Shown piece after piece: positions 11,176 through 64,000 of a DNA stretch of 64,000 nt. The notes under the pieces were generated by a model, which was given only the letters and a program-made list of their open reading frames with translations, was not told the origin of the DNA and did not search any database. Both the position numbers and the translations under genes were made by a program. Where the stretch lies: NCBI GenBank assembly GCA_037951105.1, contig JBAMJV010004014.1:62001-126000 (forward strand), given 5' to 3'. This DNA is from Echinarachnius parma (Eukaryota > Echinodermata > Echinoidea > Clypeasteroida > Echinarachniidae). Every line of letters begins with the position of its first letter. The stretch's first letter is position 1.

Positions 11176-13217
11176 ATGTATCAATTATATCCATGTATAA
11201 AACCTCAACACCATATAAACGCTTCACGAGGCAGATAATACACAAACAAGACCCCAAATAGTTGACATAATTTCACTAATGTGGCATTAAGGTACATGTA
11301 CATGCGCCCTACAAGTGTATGCATGATATTCACAGACCACAACAATTGGGGAATGTTGTGAAATTTTGAAGGAAAACAAGACAGCTCTTTACACAAAGCT
11401 AAATGACGCTCGTGGAAATTTGGTATTGTAAAATTGGTATTATTTGTTTTTTTATTTCATGTACGAAAAGGACAGTTTTTTTGTTTAATATGCCTTTCAA
11501 CAATATTATCAAGTTCCTTTCATAGAATTAAAATTGTATCTAACTACAATACATGATTTCTATCTGCCTGACGATGATGTACATTTATTTGGTCCACTTG
11601 CTTGCACTGAACTCCAGCAATAATATTGCAACAAATAAAGCTCTTTGGCATTTGTTTTGTCTGTGGTATTCAAAGAGGGTTTTGCCAATTGAAGAATGGA
11701 TAATATAATAATTATATGCTTTGAAATCTCCTTATATTACAATGATGTTCCAATGTACATGTACTTTGGAAATGTATAAAGCTTACAGAATCAAGGCATT
11801 AATTTTGGCCAATACCATAACTGAACATTACCCCAATACATACAAATTGATATAAAATGAACTCAAACAGGATATAATAGAACTTGAATATCTTTTAGAT
11901 ATACTTGAATAAAATCAAACCTTTTCTTTCAGCGAGGCAATCACGATTATTAGTACATTGTATGAATACAGACTTAAAATTTAGCCAAATCCCAGAACCA
12001 AATAGAAACAAATTATTGTAACAAAATAAAAAACAAATAACTAAACAAATTGCACACACTAAATTCAAGGTTATCAGACTAAACTAATGATAGATTCTCT
12101 TTCAAATTAAACTTCATATTCTATATATAAACATAGTTTAATCATGTATATGTTTCAGGTTTAACTACTACTGCATGGGATAATAACAATAGATAATTAT
12201 GACTCCAACTGCCATATTGTAAAACTAGAAGCTAGTACACTGTGCGAGCGAGCAGTCACGTGCCATATACTTTTGTACATGAACAGTACGGCGGACCAAG
12301 GGTTAACAAGAGGCCGATCAGAAGCCTTTTGTCACGTGACATTTTTATGTTGTGCACATGCAAAGTGGGCCATGGTATGACAATGGAAATATGCGTAAGG
12401 CGCACACTTTACCAAGCGCACTTATGTACTGTTTCCATGACAGTATGCATTTGCGCGCCACACGCTTGATTATCTTTTTTTTTTCTCTTACAGGGAAAAT
12501 GCTTGACATGTTGGCTTGTGTATGGAAAGCAATTCATATCTAAACTTTTAAAGCATTGATGATCTTACAAATCCAGAACAATCATAAATAATATTCAACA
12601 TAGAATGAACTCAAAAGTGGGGTCTAATAATCAAGTAGAGTGATGTAACATTGATATGTATTGCGTTAGATAGTCATGTTAAGATGTTTAACACACTTGA
12701 TTTCATATTGTGATTCCACGTTGATTCGTAGATGAATGGCGTGTCATAAAAATGTCACGTGACAAAAAGGCTTCATTCGCGTTCAACAACAATATCCCCA
12801 CCTAATGGCGGTGTTTACTCCCCCTGTAAATAACCACTACCTCATCCTGTAAGTTACACCCACCACTCACCCAAATCATGAAGGTACATAGATTTCTACT
12901 AAATAATGAGAAATTATCGAAAATAATATCGCTAGTGATATTCGTTTGTCTCGCAATGTATGGTCAACAAGGAATATCACTAGCGAATATCACTAGCGAT
13001 ATTATTTTCGATACTATATCCGCAATGAGTAATATATTTACTATTAATGAGAAATTGTATATAAAAATGAAATAACATAATTCAGTGAACTTTTCCTAGT
13101 GCATATTATGCACAATTAATGGTGGAATATGAATAATTCACAAGGCTCCTTATCACAACTTTACACATTTATGAGCATACACTTGGAATTGTAGCAACAA
13201 AAAGAAGTACACTTCGG
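11176..13217. other. Intergenic stretch with one hairpin
   Basis: No gene recognised. A near-perfect inverted repeat at about 12912-13010 carries AAAATAATATCGCTAGTGAT on one arm and its complement on the other, around a ~40-bp loop. CACGTGAC/GTCACGTG words occur at 12330 and 12752. Confidence 0.45.
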
Positions 13218-13378
13218 TAGCCCATTTCATAAAACTGTTGCAGTTGCTGTAAGTGTCCAATTATTGTAACTACCATGGCAACAGCTGTAATGCTCCATGC
13301 TGATTGGCTGTTGACCAAATAGTTACAATAATTGGACACTTACAACAATTACAAGACAGTGTTTTATGAAATGGGCTA
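13218..13378. mobile_element. Short foldback MITE, copy 1
   Basis: Almost entirely a hairpin: TAGCCCATTTCATAAAAC at the left and its inverse at the right, with AAGTGTCCAATTATTGTAAC inside both arms. A second copy lies at 15816-15976. Confidence 0.85.
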
Positions 13379-13989
13379 CGGGTGCAATTCTCATGAGCGG
13401 GTTAAATTTTGCCTGGGCTAAATCGCATCGTTTTACATTATCTGTGGGTTGAATTTAGCCCATTGTTTTATGGATGTCCAAGTAAATTACTCTCATGGTC
13501 CACCATGGTCTCCCTTGGGATTTTCTCTTTATTTTTAAAACTTCATTGAACAGTAAGTGCTTTCTACAGTACGCTCAGTTTGACAGCGGGGGTTTGGCGA
13601 TTTCCCCAAAATGCGAGTCCATATCAACATCCACATAAACAGCCAAAATAGAACTTCAAAATCAATGATAATTGTCCACAATTTGGGCATACTTTTAACA
13701 CCTTCCACTCAGTTTAGCATACAATATATTAGCGTCATACGCAGTGGCTAAAGCATAAGTTTTGTGTGGCTTGTTAAAAAAATAGGCTGAGCGGGCATCA
13801 AACAAAAAGCGCGCATTTTGAAACAAACATGCATCGTTTGCAGTTCGGCACCTCAGTATTAAGTGGCAGGTTAAATTTACCCCAGTCAAAATTGTATCTG
13901 CTCATGAGAATTCCACACTTCGGAGTTCATCAGATGAAACAATAAGAATCAAACATGCTTCCATGTGGTATATTTTTAAATAAATTACT

Positions 13990-14291
13990 ACCAGATTAAA
14001 TATTTGTCTGACATAATGATAGAATACAATTAATACTATACAGGTACTATAATTATATATATATATATATATATAAATAAAGATAAAACTTCAATTTAGT
14101 ATAAGAATTATATTGCCCGAATACTGTTTTATGAAGACAAAATACAACCAGATTAAATATTTGTCTGACATAATGATAGAATACAATTAATACTATACAG
14201 GTACTATAATTATATATAAATAAAGATAAAACTTCAATTTAGTATAAGAATTATATTGCCCAAATACTGTTTTATGAAGACAAAATACAAC
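13990..14291. repeat. Tandem duplication, ~150 bp x 2
   Basis: The unit starting ACCAGATTAAATATTTGTCT at 13990 recurs at 14147 with few changes. The first copy has an expanded (AT)n run at 14053-14075. Confidence 0.85.
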
Positions 14292-14350
14292 AAATGGTAC
14301 AAATATCTAGTCACAAATGATGTGAAATTGTTAATTGTGAGAGAGAGGTA

Positions 14351-14757
14351 TTAAAGGGGACCACCAGGCAAAGAACAATGTTTTTGTACCGTTTTGTGAT
14401 ATCAAATAGATACCCAACATATTGCAAAGGGTTGTGTAATTCATAAACAAAGCTATTAATTTCCACCACTTACGGAACCACTACTATTTCCTGGTTCCAT
14501 ACGGGCCAACCATTTGCGAGTGCGCTAATGCTATTCACGCGTACGTTTGTAGACAATAGATTCCCGGGCGATTCGTTCGCTCTGCACACATTAGTAGTCG
14601 CAATTCAGACCGCATGAACGCATGCTTTAGAATGGTGATGCGTTTTCCAATTATATGTTTTTTTTCTGGAAACATATTTTTGTGAACTTGTTGATGGAAT
14701 ACTAGATGTTACCTTTCTTTAGTAAGAATATTATTTTTGGGTGGTGGTACCCTTTAA
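14351..14757. mobile_element. TTAA-ended MITE
   Basis: Left end TTAAAGGGGACCACCA, right end inverted as TTAAAGGGTACCACCACCC. TTAA at both edges. No coding capacity. Confidence 0.8.
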
Positions 14758-14829
14758 ATATAGCAGCAGTCCACAAAGAGATGGTATTAAGGCAGTTTTA
14801 GAATGATAAATACTTTTGTATTTGTAAAA

Positions 14830-15780
14830 ACATTCTTTGGAATTTAAACGTTCAATAACAAGTAAAAAAAGTATCAAAATAGCACACAAATATAAAATCC
14901 CCATAAAACTGGGTTTCTCAAAGTTCTAGTAAATGCAGAATGTATCTGAATTATGCTATAAAAGCACACATATTGAGCAAATTTCCATCACCTATACAGT
15001 AGGTACATTTACTGTTTGAATACACAAATAAAAAAAAAAAAAACCCATACCGCTAGGTTTCTCAACTAGTAAATGCAGAATGTATCTGAATTATGCTATA
15101 AAAGCACACATAGTAACCTCTAAAGAAAGCATATTTTCATTACATGGGTACATTCTGGTTGGAATACTAGTTAAAATGCCCTTTGCTTTAATACTTCATT
15201 AACAAGTAAAAAGGTATCAAAATAATACACAAACATGTATAAAAGCCTCAAACGACAGCTTCATTTTTGCTACAAGTAAATTAAGAATGTATATGAGTAA
15301 AGATATAAAAGGACACACAGCTATCTCGAAGGAAAGCGTGTGTATATTAACCAAGGTATGTATCAGTTGGAATACTAAACGGTTAAAGTACATGTACAGT
15401 CAAACCTGTCTTAGCGGCCACCTGTCTATAGCAGCCAACCTGCCTATAGTGGCCACTAAAAGTGTTCCCCTGAAAAACAGTGTTGTGGAACCTGTCTATA
15501 GAGGTCACCTGTCTACAGTGGCCACTTTTCTTCTGTCCCTTGGGTGGTCACTATACACAGGTTTCACTGTGCATGTAGTATTTGGTTCACCCTTCAATAG
15601 CAAGTAAAATGGTATAAAAAATACGCATGAATAAAAAACCCTTACTACTGGGTTTCGCCATTAGTAAATTCACAATGCATTTGAGATGAGCTATGAAATC
15701 ACACACGACCTTGAAGGCAAGCACACATTCACTAACAAGGTACAAATCAAATAAAATACTACGCTTGAAAACTTGAAATA
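14830..15780. repeat. Degenerate tandem repeats downstream of the transporter
   Basis: Three to four copies of a roughly 150-180-bp unit, each with 'AAGTAAAAAGGTATCAAAATA', '...ACTGGGTTTC' and 'GTAAATGCAGAATGTATCTG' phrases (near 14850, 15040, 15200 and 15600). The copies show different decay. This is the same kind of local echo seen around the transporter exons, here in 3' flanking DNA. Confidence 0.65.
15395..15585. repeat. Interspersed 'CTGTCTATAG-GGCCAC' repeat
   Basis: Three variants of CCTGTCTATAGNGGNCACC lie in tandem. Related phrases occur at 19740-20460, where one variant has amplified, and at 22466-22540. Confidence 0.6.
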
Positions 15781-15815
15781 TTTCTCTTTGTTATCACAAT
15801 TCAATTGCACACAGC

Positions 15816-15976
15816 AGGGTCCCGTCTCATAAAACACTTGCAATTGTTGTAAGTGTCCAATTATTGTAACTAGTTGGTCAACAGCCAATCAGCATCGAGC
15901 ATTACAGCTGTTGCCATGGTAGTTACAATAAGTATGGACACTTACAACAATTGCAACAGTTTTATGAAATGGGCTA
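15816..15976. mobile_element. Short foldback MITE, copy 2
   Basis: Same hairpin family as 13218-13378: CATAAAAC...TTGTAAGTGTCCAATTATTG on one arm, inverse on the other, ending TTTTATGAAATGGGC. The central loop is in the opposite orientation to copy 1. Confidence 0.85.
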
Positions 15977-16164
15977 CAGATATCTAAGCACTACAAAGTT
16001 AAAACATAACTTTGTTCAGGAATGAAAATCTACAGGATAAAAAGTCTCTTTGGTATAAAAAATTCACAAGCACACATACGGCATATAAAACATTACAAAA
16101 AATAGTGAGTATAACAATGTTCAGCCATTATATAGACTGTCAATGAAAAAAGCCTCTTAATAAA

Positions 16165-16844
16165 TTTATTCAGCTTAATTTGGTTTATGTTTGCACATTG
16201 AGACGCAGCAGTCAATATTACAAATCTAACAGTATCCAAATCTACATGTACACACTTAAAGGACATTTACATACAGATTAATACTGAAAGACTTTTAGAA
16301 GCCACTGGAATTAGCACACGATTACAGAATCTGAAATTTTACAGCACACATCACCAAAACTTGATTCTAAAACGAAGCAAAACAAAACAAAACAAAAGTA
16401 ATGATTTCCCCACACACTCTCACACACTGAAACAAACATATAATTGCCTTCTCACAGCACATCAAATATTTCTTCTTTCTTCATTGCTCCACAGATCCAA
16501 TCAAAGATGAAATACATAAAAACAGGCCTAATCATACAATCAAAACTATCTAACACTGTGTCAATATAGGCACTGGTTCTGACTGGAATCAGTAATTTTT
16601 CCTTGAAAATGGATACTTGGTAGGTACCAGGTAACTACTTATAAACCCCAATTCAATTGCAGGACACTTAAATATCAACATAAGTTAAAATTGATATAGC
16701 GCCAAATATGATACAATACTAGTAATCAGGAAGATTGGCTGATGGGATGAAATCCGATGCAGTAATCTTGGGTCTATTTTCAGGAAGTCTTCTGCAAAAT
16801 CAGGAAGACGTGGCAGCTCTGCATATCGCGTCACAAATACCTCT
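16165..16844 (-). other. Transporter 3' UTR (probable) with poly(A) signal
   Basis: Follows the stop codon at 16845-16847. A canonical AATAAA on this strand lies at 16165-16170, about 680 nt downstream. I cannot tell whether this or a more distal signal is used, so the true 3' end is uncertain. Confidence 0.4.
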
Positions 16845-57261
<40,417 letters not shown>

Positions 57262-57770
57262 CTTTGACTTTGTCTAAACCCTGTCATAAACAAGGGGAAA
57301 TAATAAGTTTCAGTTCAACTAGAAATTGACAATGTACATATGTACATCACCAGCTGTCCTCGCCTAGATACTGTTCGTGCATATTATTATATCTATACGT
57401 ACAGAATTGCATTGCGCGCGTGCATATTTTTTTTCGTGCGGCCAGGCATGCAGTGTACATGGATTGCGTGAGGGGCGTTCGAGAATTCACTTTGACTGCA
57501 CTTTGACCCAGTTGTTAATGGCTACGACCGACGCTACCGGTATTAAATAGAGAATAGTACCACGTAGTTTGTCATGTGTAACATACAGAGAATTTTACAC
57601 ATGACAGAACAGGTATGAATGATGTACATGTATGTAGCTCAAGTGTGATAGCTACTTGATCCAAAGCGGCTATACAAACAAGGCGATAGCGGCGTAATGA
57701 GTCTCGCCCAATTGCACGCATTCATGCCAATGAAGTTTGGTTACAAATACAAACAGATGCAGGGTTGGAA
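57262..57770 (-). other. Transporter 5' flank, promoter not resolved
   Basis: No TATA or initiator that I can defend. A CpG-bearing stretch is present at 57415-57540. The promoter may lie here or farther right if a 5' non-coding exon exists. Confidence 0.35.
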
Positions 57771-58460
57771 AGTTATCAACCATTATCTGAGTCTTGCAGG
57801 TAAACTTTCAAATTTGACCTCATTTGACCATTGACCTACATATGTGACCTTTGACCCCAGAATATCATGGAGGCCAATATAGGGCATCTACCAATCGAGT
57901 TTGGTTACAAACAGATGCAGGGTTGGAAAGTTATCGACCATAATATACTCTTACCCCAAAACTTTCACATTTGACCTTTGACCTACTTATGTGACCTTTG
58001 ACCCCAGCATATCATGGAGGCCAATATACGGCATCTACCAATCAAGTTTGGTTACAAACAGATGCAGGGTTGGAAAGTTATCGACCCTAATATAGACTCT
58101 TACCCCAAAACTTTCACATTTGACCTTTGACCTATTTATGTGAACTTTAACCCCAGCATATCATGGCGGCTGATATAGGGCATCTACCAATCAAGTTTGG
58201 TTACAAACAGATGCAGGGTTGGAAAGTTATCGACCCTAATAGACTCTTAACCCAAAACTTTCACATTTGACCTTTGACCTACTTATGTGACCTTTGACCC
58301 CAGCATATCATGGAGGCCGATATAGGGCATCAACCAATCAAGTTTTGTTACAAACAGATGCAGGGTTGGAAAGTTATTCAAATTTTTGTAAGCGTCACGG
58401 ATGGATCGCAGACGGACGCAATTTGGATCCCTTACTTAGTCTCCAGGCTCACCTACGGTG
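57770..58460. mobile_element. Third tandem-repeat element (TGACCTTTGACC units)
   Basis: Five copies of a ~120-bp unit (GATGCAGGGTTGGAAAGTTA ... CATATCATGGAGGCC) followed by CACGGATGGATCGCAGACGGACGC. It resembles the 29.9-kb element in plan but has a shorter tail. Confidence 0.8.
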
Positions 58461-58508
58461 GGCTCGACAAAAATTAGCAGTTACTTTCAACTTTTTGCCC
58501 ATATATAC

Positions 58509-58776
58509 CCAGGACGAAATTCCAGTTGAAACCAATTGAAATTCTAAATGGTACCAATTGGTTTCAATGGGAACCCATTGAATTCAATGGGTAGGCTTAC
58601 CCATTGAAAGCAATGGGTAACCATTGAAATTGTAATTGGTACCCATTGAATTCAATTTGTCCAAATTGTTTCATTTTCCATATGCATGCCCTTTGAGTTT
58701 GATGATTTCAATTGGTAATTCTTTGATTACCAATTGATTTCAATTGGTAATTTAGTCAATGGGAATTTCACCCTGG
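58509..58776. mobile_element. Palindrome-rich MITE (CAATTGG/CCATTGAA words)
   Basis: Ends CCAGGACGAAATTCCA and, inverted, CCAGGGTGAAATTCCC. The interior is built of CAATGGGT, CAATTGGT and their inverses. Confidence 0.8.
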
Positions 58777-61700
58777 CCTAGCCCACACATAGGTTCCTGC
58801 GGAGATCAACCTCTTCCGCCCGCTGCACTATCCAACAGAAACATTTTTTTTTTGTCGGCTGATTTCTCCCTCAATTTACCAGCAAATGATGACATAAATG
58901 GTACCCTGGGGTACCAAACGAATATCCGCCATTTTGTTTACTTATTTATTTATTTTTTAGGGCTGTACCAGGGTATAGCGTGCATACAATAGCGCGCTGC
59001 ACTGCATACACAACGCAATACGGTTGTGCTTCGAGTGGACACAAGATGGCGCTACACAACGCGGTACCCCGGGGTACAACGGTACCCCGGGGTACCGCGT
59101 GTGTCATCAAATGCAAAAAAACTTTCGTTTATGTGATCCACAATTCATATACTTTGATAATAATTACCGACTTTGTTGTTCTGAAGACCGCAAAATGTAG
59201 AAATAAAATTCTTATTTCCCGTCCGTTTTCCTTACCGATGCGTCCTAAAACACGGCGGTCAACATGTTGAACGGCAACAGTGTACAAATGGCCGGTATTG
59301 TTATCTCCAGCGCATTAGCATATTGCGTGTAAATGGTTCACCTGAGTGAACCATTTATTTTAGTCTTTGTAGATGTGGCCTAGCCTGCATCATGGGTATT
59401 ACTATTGCCAATTGGTCCTTCTTGGAACCGGCATTGGCAGATTGGGTCTTGAGTTTGATGCCCCTGATGATTGAGTTATCTCAAAACAAAAATAAACAGA
59501 ATATTCTGAATCAACTGGTATATACTATAGGCAAATCATTATGAAAATCTATACATTTTTTTCAAATTGGTGCATTTTAACATTAGGTGCCATTAAAGGT
59601 ATGGTGTCAAGAAAATCAGCTGAAAATGGCATTTTAGCCCTTCAGAAAGCCACTTACATGTAGATTTCGAATAAAACAACTGTTTTGCACTTGGAAAATT
59701 ATTTATAAATGATATGAGGACCTGAAAATTTACTTTGAAAGTGCCCCCCAAAAAAATTGAGTTCGGGCGAAGAAAAATGACGTCATAGTTGTGACGTCAT
59801 CTGCAGGCAATCACAGGATCCCCGATACTCTAATTGTCATAGACGTACACGCTGAGCGCATCTAATCACATTGACAGAGAGATATTATTTCGATTTTTTA
59901 AAATATCTACATACATTTGTTTGAGTTTATAATTATGGAGGATCCACACCCAGATTCATCTGATTCTAACAGGGAGCGTGAATTAGACGAAAGATCTGGA
60001 TCAGAGTCAGAATCGAGTTTTGAATTGACAGTTCCTGAAGATAAAATTCCAAATTGTGCGTCGGCAGCCAAAATGGAATGGAAGTGATAGAGGTGCAACC
60101 GAACAGATTTGTTGAGCGTGGCTGAGCAAATTCATGACAATTTCCCCATAATTGCAGACACCATTATTATAATTCTTATTTCATTATTTGTCTCCACAAA
60201 TACAACAAATATAATTGCCAAATAAAGGCGCATACTCACTCTAAAAATCGCTTCGAGGAAGTCTCCGATATGATTATAGCAATCGTATACCCAGCCCCCT
60301 CGCAGACAGGTCTTCCGGCCATCAGCACGCACGAGCGCTGCGGCTAGCCCAGGCCTAGCCTAACCATAATAAGTGCGGCTTCATCCGATCACGTCTCAAA
60401 ACATGGTGTACAAAAATGCGGTGTTTCGCACTCAAATTCATCTTTTTATGCGGCAATAAAATGACAAGCATCATTGCTTTGATGGATCTATTTAACAATA
60501 TTTACGGAAATATATTTACAGAACATTCAGAATTACCTCAGTTTTGAGCAAAATATTACTTTTCCCTGAAGTAAACAAATCCAAAACTCAAGTCGTTGGC
60601 GAGCGTGCGGCCCGGGAGGTTGAACATAGTCAATCAATTTCTGGGCATCGATATCATACACGTAGTCTACGCCGTTTGAAAATTAACAACAAAACTACAA
60701 AAGAGCGCTAAGTTCAGTTCATTTATTGTTTTTTTCTCTGTCGGCATTAGAATGCCGACATCTAATGGTAATGCCAACAAAGAAAAAAAACAATAAACAT
60801 TGTCAAAGAGGCCACGAAAGTGATAGATTTGTCCATCTAAGGTAATCGTTCTTGTATTTGTTTGAAAAGCCATGCAAACATGTAAGTAAATTAAGAAATA
60901 GTCTAGAATATGTGCGATCGTAATAATCTTGCATTTTCGTTACTTTTCAGAACTTGTAATACATAGGTAGTTGGCGCGGCAGCTAGCACGCGAGAGCATA
61001 ACCTGTCTTGCCGCGCGCCCCCCGAAACTCTGGCAGACCTGCACACACTCGCTAGGTCCTTCCCAGTCGGCCCTCGTTAATTTAACCTTTGAGTTTGAGT
61101 TCTAAATCCGCCTCATACGTGGATCCTTATGGAAAACGGTGCAGGCTTATACTTTCCTTAGATGTGTTGATGCATCTTGCTAAAATTCATTCCTGAGGCA
61201 ATTTCAGTTAATCCTCAATTTTCAAGCAAATACGAGTTTGTATTACTAGCAAGTCAAAGTGTTTGCATTGAACCACGTTGTAAACAATTCTCGCTCGTCC
61301 GTGTTATTGCCTGCAGGTGACGTCATGACTCATGAGCTCATCGCTCCGCTAAAATTCCTTTTTTAGGAGTATGGAACGCCGACGCGAAAAAGAGCCAAAA
61401 ATGTGCATGAAATTTTCCTTTTTTGCCCAACTTAAGGATAAAAAAAAAGAAAAGAATGTGGTATATCAATAAAGGCACATATTCAAAGCTATAAAGCTGA
61501 ATCAAAGCCGGGATTGCGCCCCTCCTTTAAACATACTCATCACATTTACACTACAGACACACAGTCGTCGCGTGTACACATTCAATTCACCTCACACAGC
61601 TGATCATTCAAAATTTCAAATCATGAACTCAGTTTCGCGGTGTCATAATCAAATACAAATTACAAATGTGTGTACCGAATCACTTACCAATTCACAATTC

Positions 61701-62903
61701 AGTCATCGATATCGGAAGCATCAGTCATAATAATTCGATCAACATTCTTTGTTCAAAATACAATATCAGGAAAACCTAAAGTTAGGAAAATAAGGCCCGG
61801 TTTACTTTCTCCAACTCCATCATATCATCAGCGCACCAGCATAATAGCCCAGCGCTAGAGTTCAGGCCGCAAACCCCGGCGCCCGGCCGGCGCGGCGCGG
61901 CCGGCCGGCCAGATAATTTAACGCGCCGTTACGTTATCCGCCGTTGTGCAAGCGCTGCGAAGCGCATCGCTGATGTAACCATGTCCATGATGTTACGTAA
62001 TCGTACCAGACATAATAATGATTACATAATAACACAAAACCTTTATGATTGATGGCTTATTCGTGTATTGACTATTGTTGCTTTTATTGGCTTAATTGGA
62101 GATCATTCAATTTGATGTATATTTCCGCCAAAAGCTATGGGTCAATTGACTCAATTCATCAAGCAAGATTTCTTTTTTCCTAAAATCTATGGGTCACAGA
62201 AATGCAAGATTTCTTTTTTCCTGCCAGGCAGCTTGGGGAGACTCACCAGGGGTGCTTTTTATGTTTTTTGTTTGTTTTGTAAATTCACTATTCATTTTGT
62301 ATCGTACATTGTACTTGTTTGAAATGCCAAATAAATAATAATAATAATAATATAAATTTTGTAAACAATATTATTATCAATAAGTCCTTTTCAATTCAAA
62401 TAATATATAGTGCATAAAACTCGAAGAAACGCAACTTTGCGTTTTGAGTTTTATGCAACGCCCCCCAGCTTACACAATATAACAGTTCTCCTTATGTCAT
62501 CGCATCGAGGGGAAATGGGGAGCGAAACAAGTATTTCAAGCAGTCATCGTCCTTGTTTTGTCTGGGTATAAGGAGGGACCGGATCCAAGGACATCTTTCT
62601 TCCAACTGAATAGTTACGCACCCACTCTAAGCCTGGGGTTTAATTGAGTTTCTTTCTTTGAGAGGCATACTAGGGAGCCTTAAATTTGTGCCTGATCGAT
62701 CCTTGCAGACTCGAGCTTCGGCAGACTGGATCATTGTATTTTTAAATTGCGAATCAGTTCTAATTGCTCCTGTATACCTCCCATAACCCTCCAATTGTCT
62801 ATCGTGTAGCCTGCTGCAATTACCACACTGCGGAATATAGTGGCTTAGCAAAGGGGGCACGGCCGAACGGGGGTGGGGAGGCTACGTGCCCCCCCCCCCC
62901 CCA
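58777..62903. other. Right flank, no gene established
   Basis: I see no exon series. GGGGTACCGC/GGTACCCCGG inverted words occur at 59063-59098, a GC-rich CpG block at 61870-61920, and two sites with inverted GACGTCA-CTGCAGG text (59778-59812 and 61310-61330), perhaps the ends of one larger repeat. One acidic frame is listed separately. Confidence 0.4.
59935..60087 (+). other. Acidic Ser/Asp/Glu-rich open frame, unassigned
   Basis: ATG at 59935, MEDPHPDSSDSNRERELDER..., 50 codons to TGA at 60085-60087. It resembles the intron 9 frame at 35.58 kb in style only. No domain or splice partner. It may be a first-exon fragment carried by a repeat. Confidence 0.3.
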
Positions 62904-63119
62904 CAGTGGCGGATCTACGGGGGGGGGGGGTAGGGAGTTTAAACAACCCCCCCCCCCCCCTTGGGCTGCCAAGTGAAAAATGTGATGTGGAAAACATCAC
63001 TTACGGGGGTTCAAAATAGCAAAAAAAAATCGCTGCTTCGCGGCTCGTGGACGATGCCAGTGCATCGTCATTGGGTCAACCCCCCCCCCCCCCTTAGCAA
63101 AATGCTAGATCCGCCCCTG
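62904..63119. mobile_element. hAT-like MITE (CAGTGGCGGATCTA ends)
   Basis: CAGTGGCGGATCTA at the left, TAGATCCGCCCCTG at the right. C and G runs inside and outside blur the target duplication. Confidence 0.8.
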
Positions 63120-63406
63120 CCCCAATAGCCTGACAATTATTTGTTTTCAGTTTCAGTTTTTATTTCTGCAGAGTCCATATATTTACAATATCAACACAAA
63201 TAGCAAGCAACAAATAATTGCAGCAACGCATGGTTATAGCAATAATTATATAGCATAAAATATATAATTACAATTCTCATTTACAAATTTGAACTTAGAA
63301 ACGGAAAAGGGAGAATGCATAAGAACGATCGATAGCAGTGCTTGATGAATTGATACTGGCCTAATACAAAAAAACACATAAGGGGGAAATATGTTAAAAA
63401 TTTAAC

Positions 63407-63942
63407 TTAAAGGGGTAGTTTAGTTTTGGTAAGGCTGAACTTTAGTAGCCAAAACCTGCACAGTACCATTATAAACTAATAGTTATAACTCCATCCTTCT
63501 CGAAAGGTATACAAAATTACAAACGACTAAGTAAAAAGGCTGTTATCATTCAAAAAGAGCCATTAAAACACAAGAGGGCGCTTTTTAGAAAGGCATTGGT
63601 TTCAACCATTTTTCATACAAAATTATGCATGTGATGTTTTATTGATATAATGATTAAATAGAGAGATCATCAACAACTATTTAAAAACGATTTTGAAAAT
63701 TTTGAAAAAGTGCAAATTTTAATTTTTTTCTTCTAAAAATCATCTAATTATTTGGGCCCCAAATAATTATAAGATTAGATATATTGTATTTCAGCCGTTT
63801 CTGGGTCGATTTTGACCAAATAAAGTTTATTCTGCCATTAAAATTGCATGTTCTCTCAAATTCGACACTCAGTTTTTCATTACCTCACAAAAGAATTGTG
63901 ATGTGCAGCGCCCTCTCTACCAAAACTAAACTACCCCTTTAA
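63407..63942. mobile_element. TTAA MITE, 'GGTAGAGAGGGCGCT' family, copy C
   Basis: Both ends intact (TTAAAGGGGTAGTTTAGT and inverse). The interior matches copies A and B in reverse orientation. Confidence 0.9.
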
Positions 63943-64000
63943 TTCATATAAGTTGTATAGTATATATCAGAAATAACCGACTCGGCATGATTGTATATAT

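Overview
Eukaryotic genomic DNA from an animal, most plausibly a marine invertebrate deuterostome such as a sea urchin. The reasons are GT/AG introns, an ABCC5-type transporter, dense short DNA transposons, GAT/ATC microsatellites, and (GACG)n-tailed tandem-repeat elements. The species call is inference.

Two genes face each other. On the + strand, 3201-8518 holds a two-exon gene with a TATA/CRE promoter, a 13-nt first coding exon and one huge second exon. It encodes a 949-residue Glu/Gln/Lys/Arg-rich repeat protein with a basic, tryptophan- and cysteine-containing C-terminus. On the - strand, from 57261 down to 16845, is a complete ABC transporter of the ABCC5 (MRP5) type. I resolved it into 26 coding exons whose splice phases all agree: 4392 nt, 1463 residues, two membrane domains and two nucleotide-binding domains. 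Between the two genes (8.6-16.1 kb) and beyond the transporter start (57.3-64 kb) I see repeats and sequence I cannot assign.

The introns carry the unusual content. (1) At least twelve transporter exons have degenerate partial copies ('echoes') beside them in the flanking introns. These usually include one exon/intron junction; some are nearly intact, others carry stops. (2) Three elements (17.4, 45.3 and 52.3 kb) share ends and internal spacing. Each carries a word repeated at least four times; the word is nearly uniform inside an element but differs between elements. (3) Intron 9 holds a LINE interrupted by a piggyBac-like MITE, itself interrupted by a second MITE, and a Helitron-like insertion also lies in the LINE. 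(4) Many other MITEs have readable target duplications.

Functionally, the transporter should be an ATP-driven organic-anion exporter. The repeat protein is of unknown function and likely forms long charged helix anchored by its C-terminus. Nothing suggests the two genes work together.
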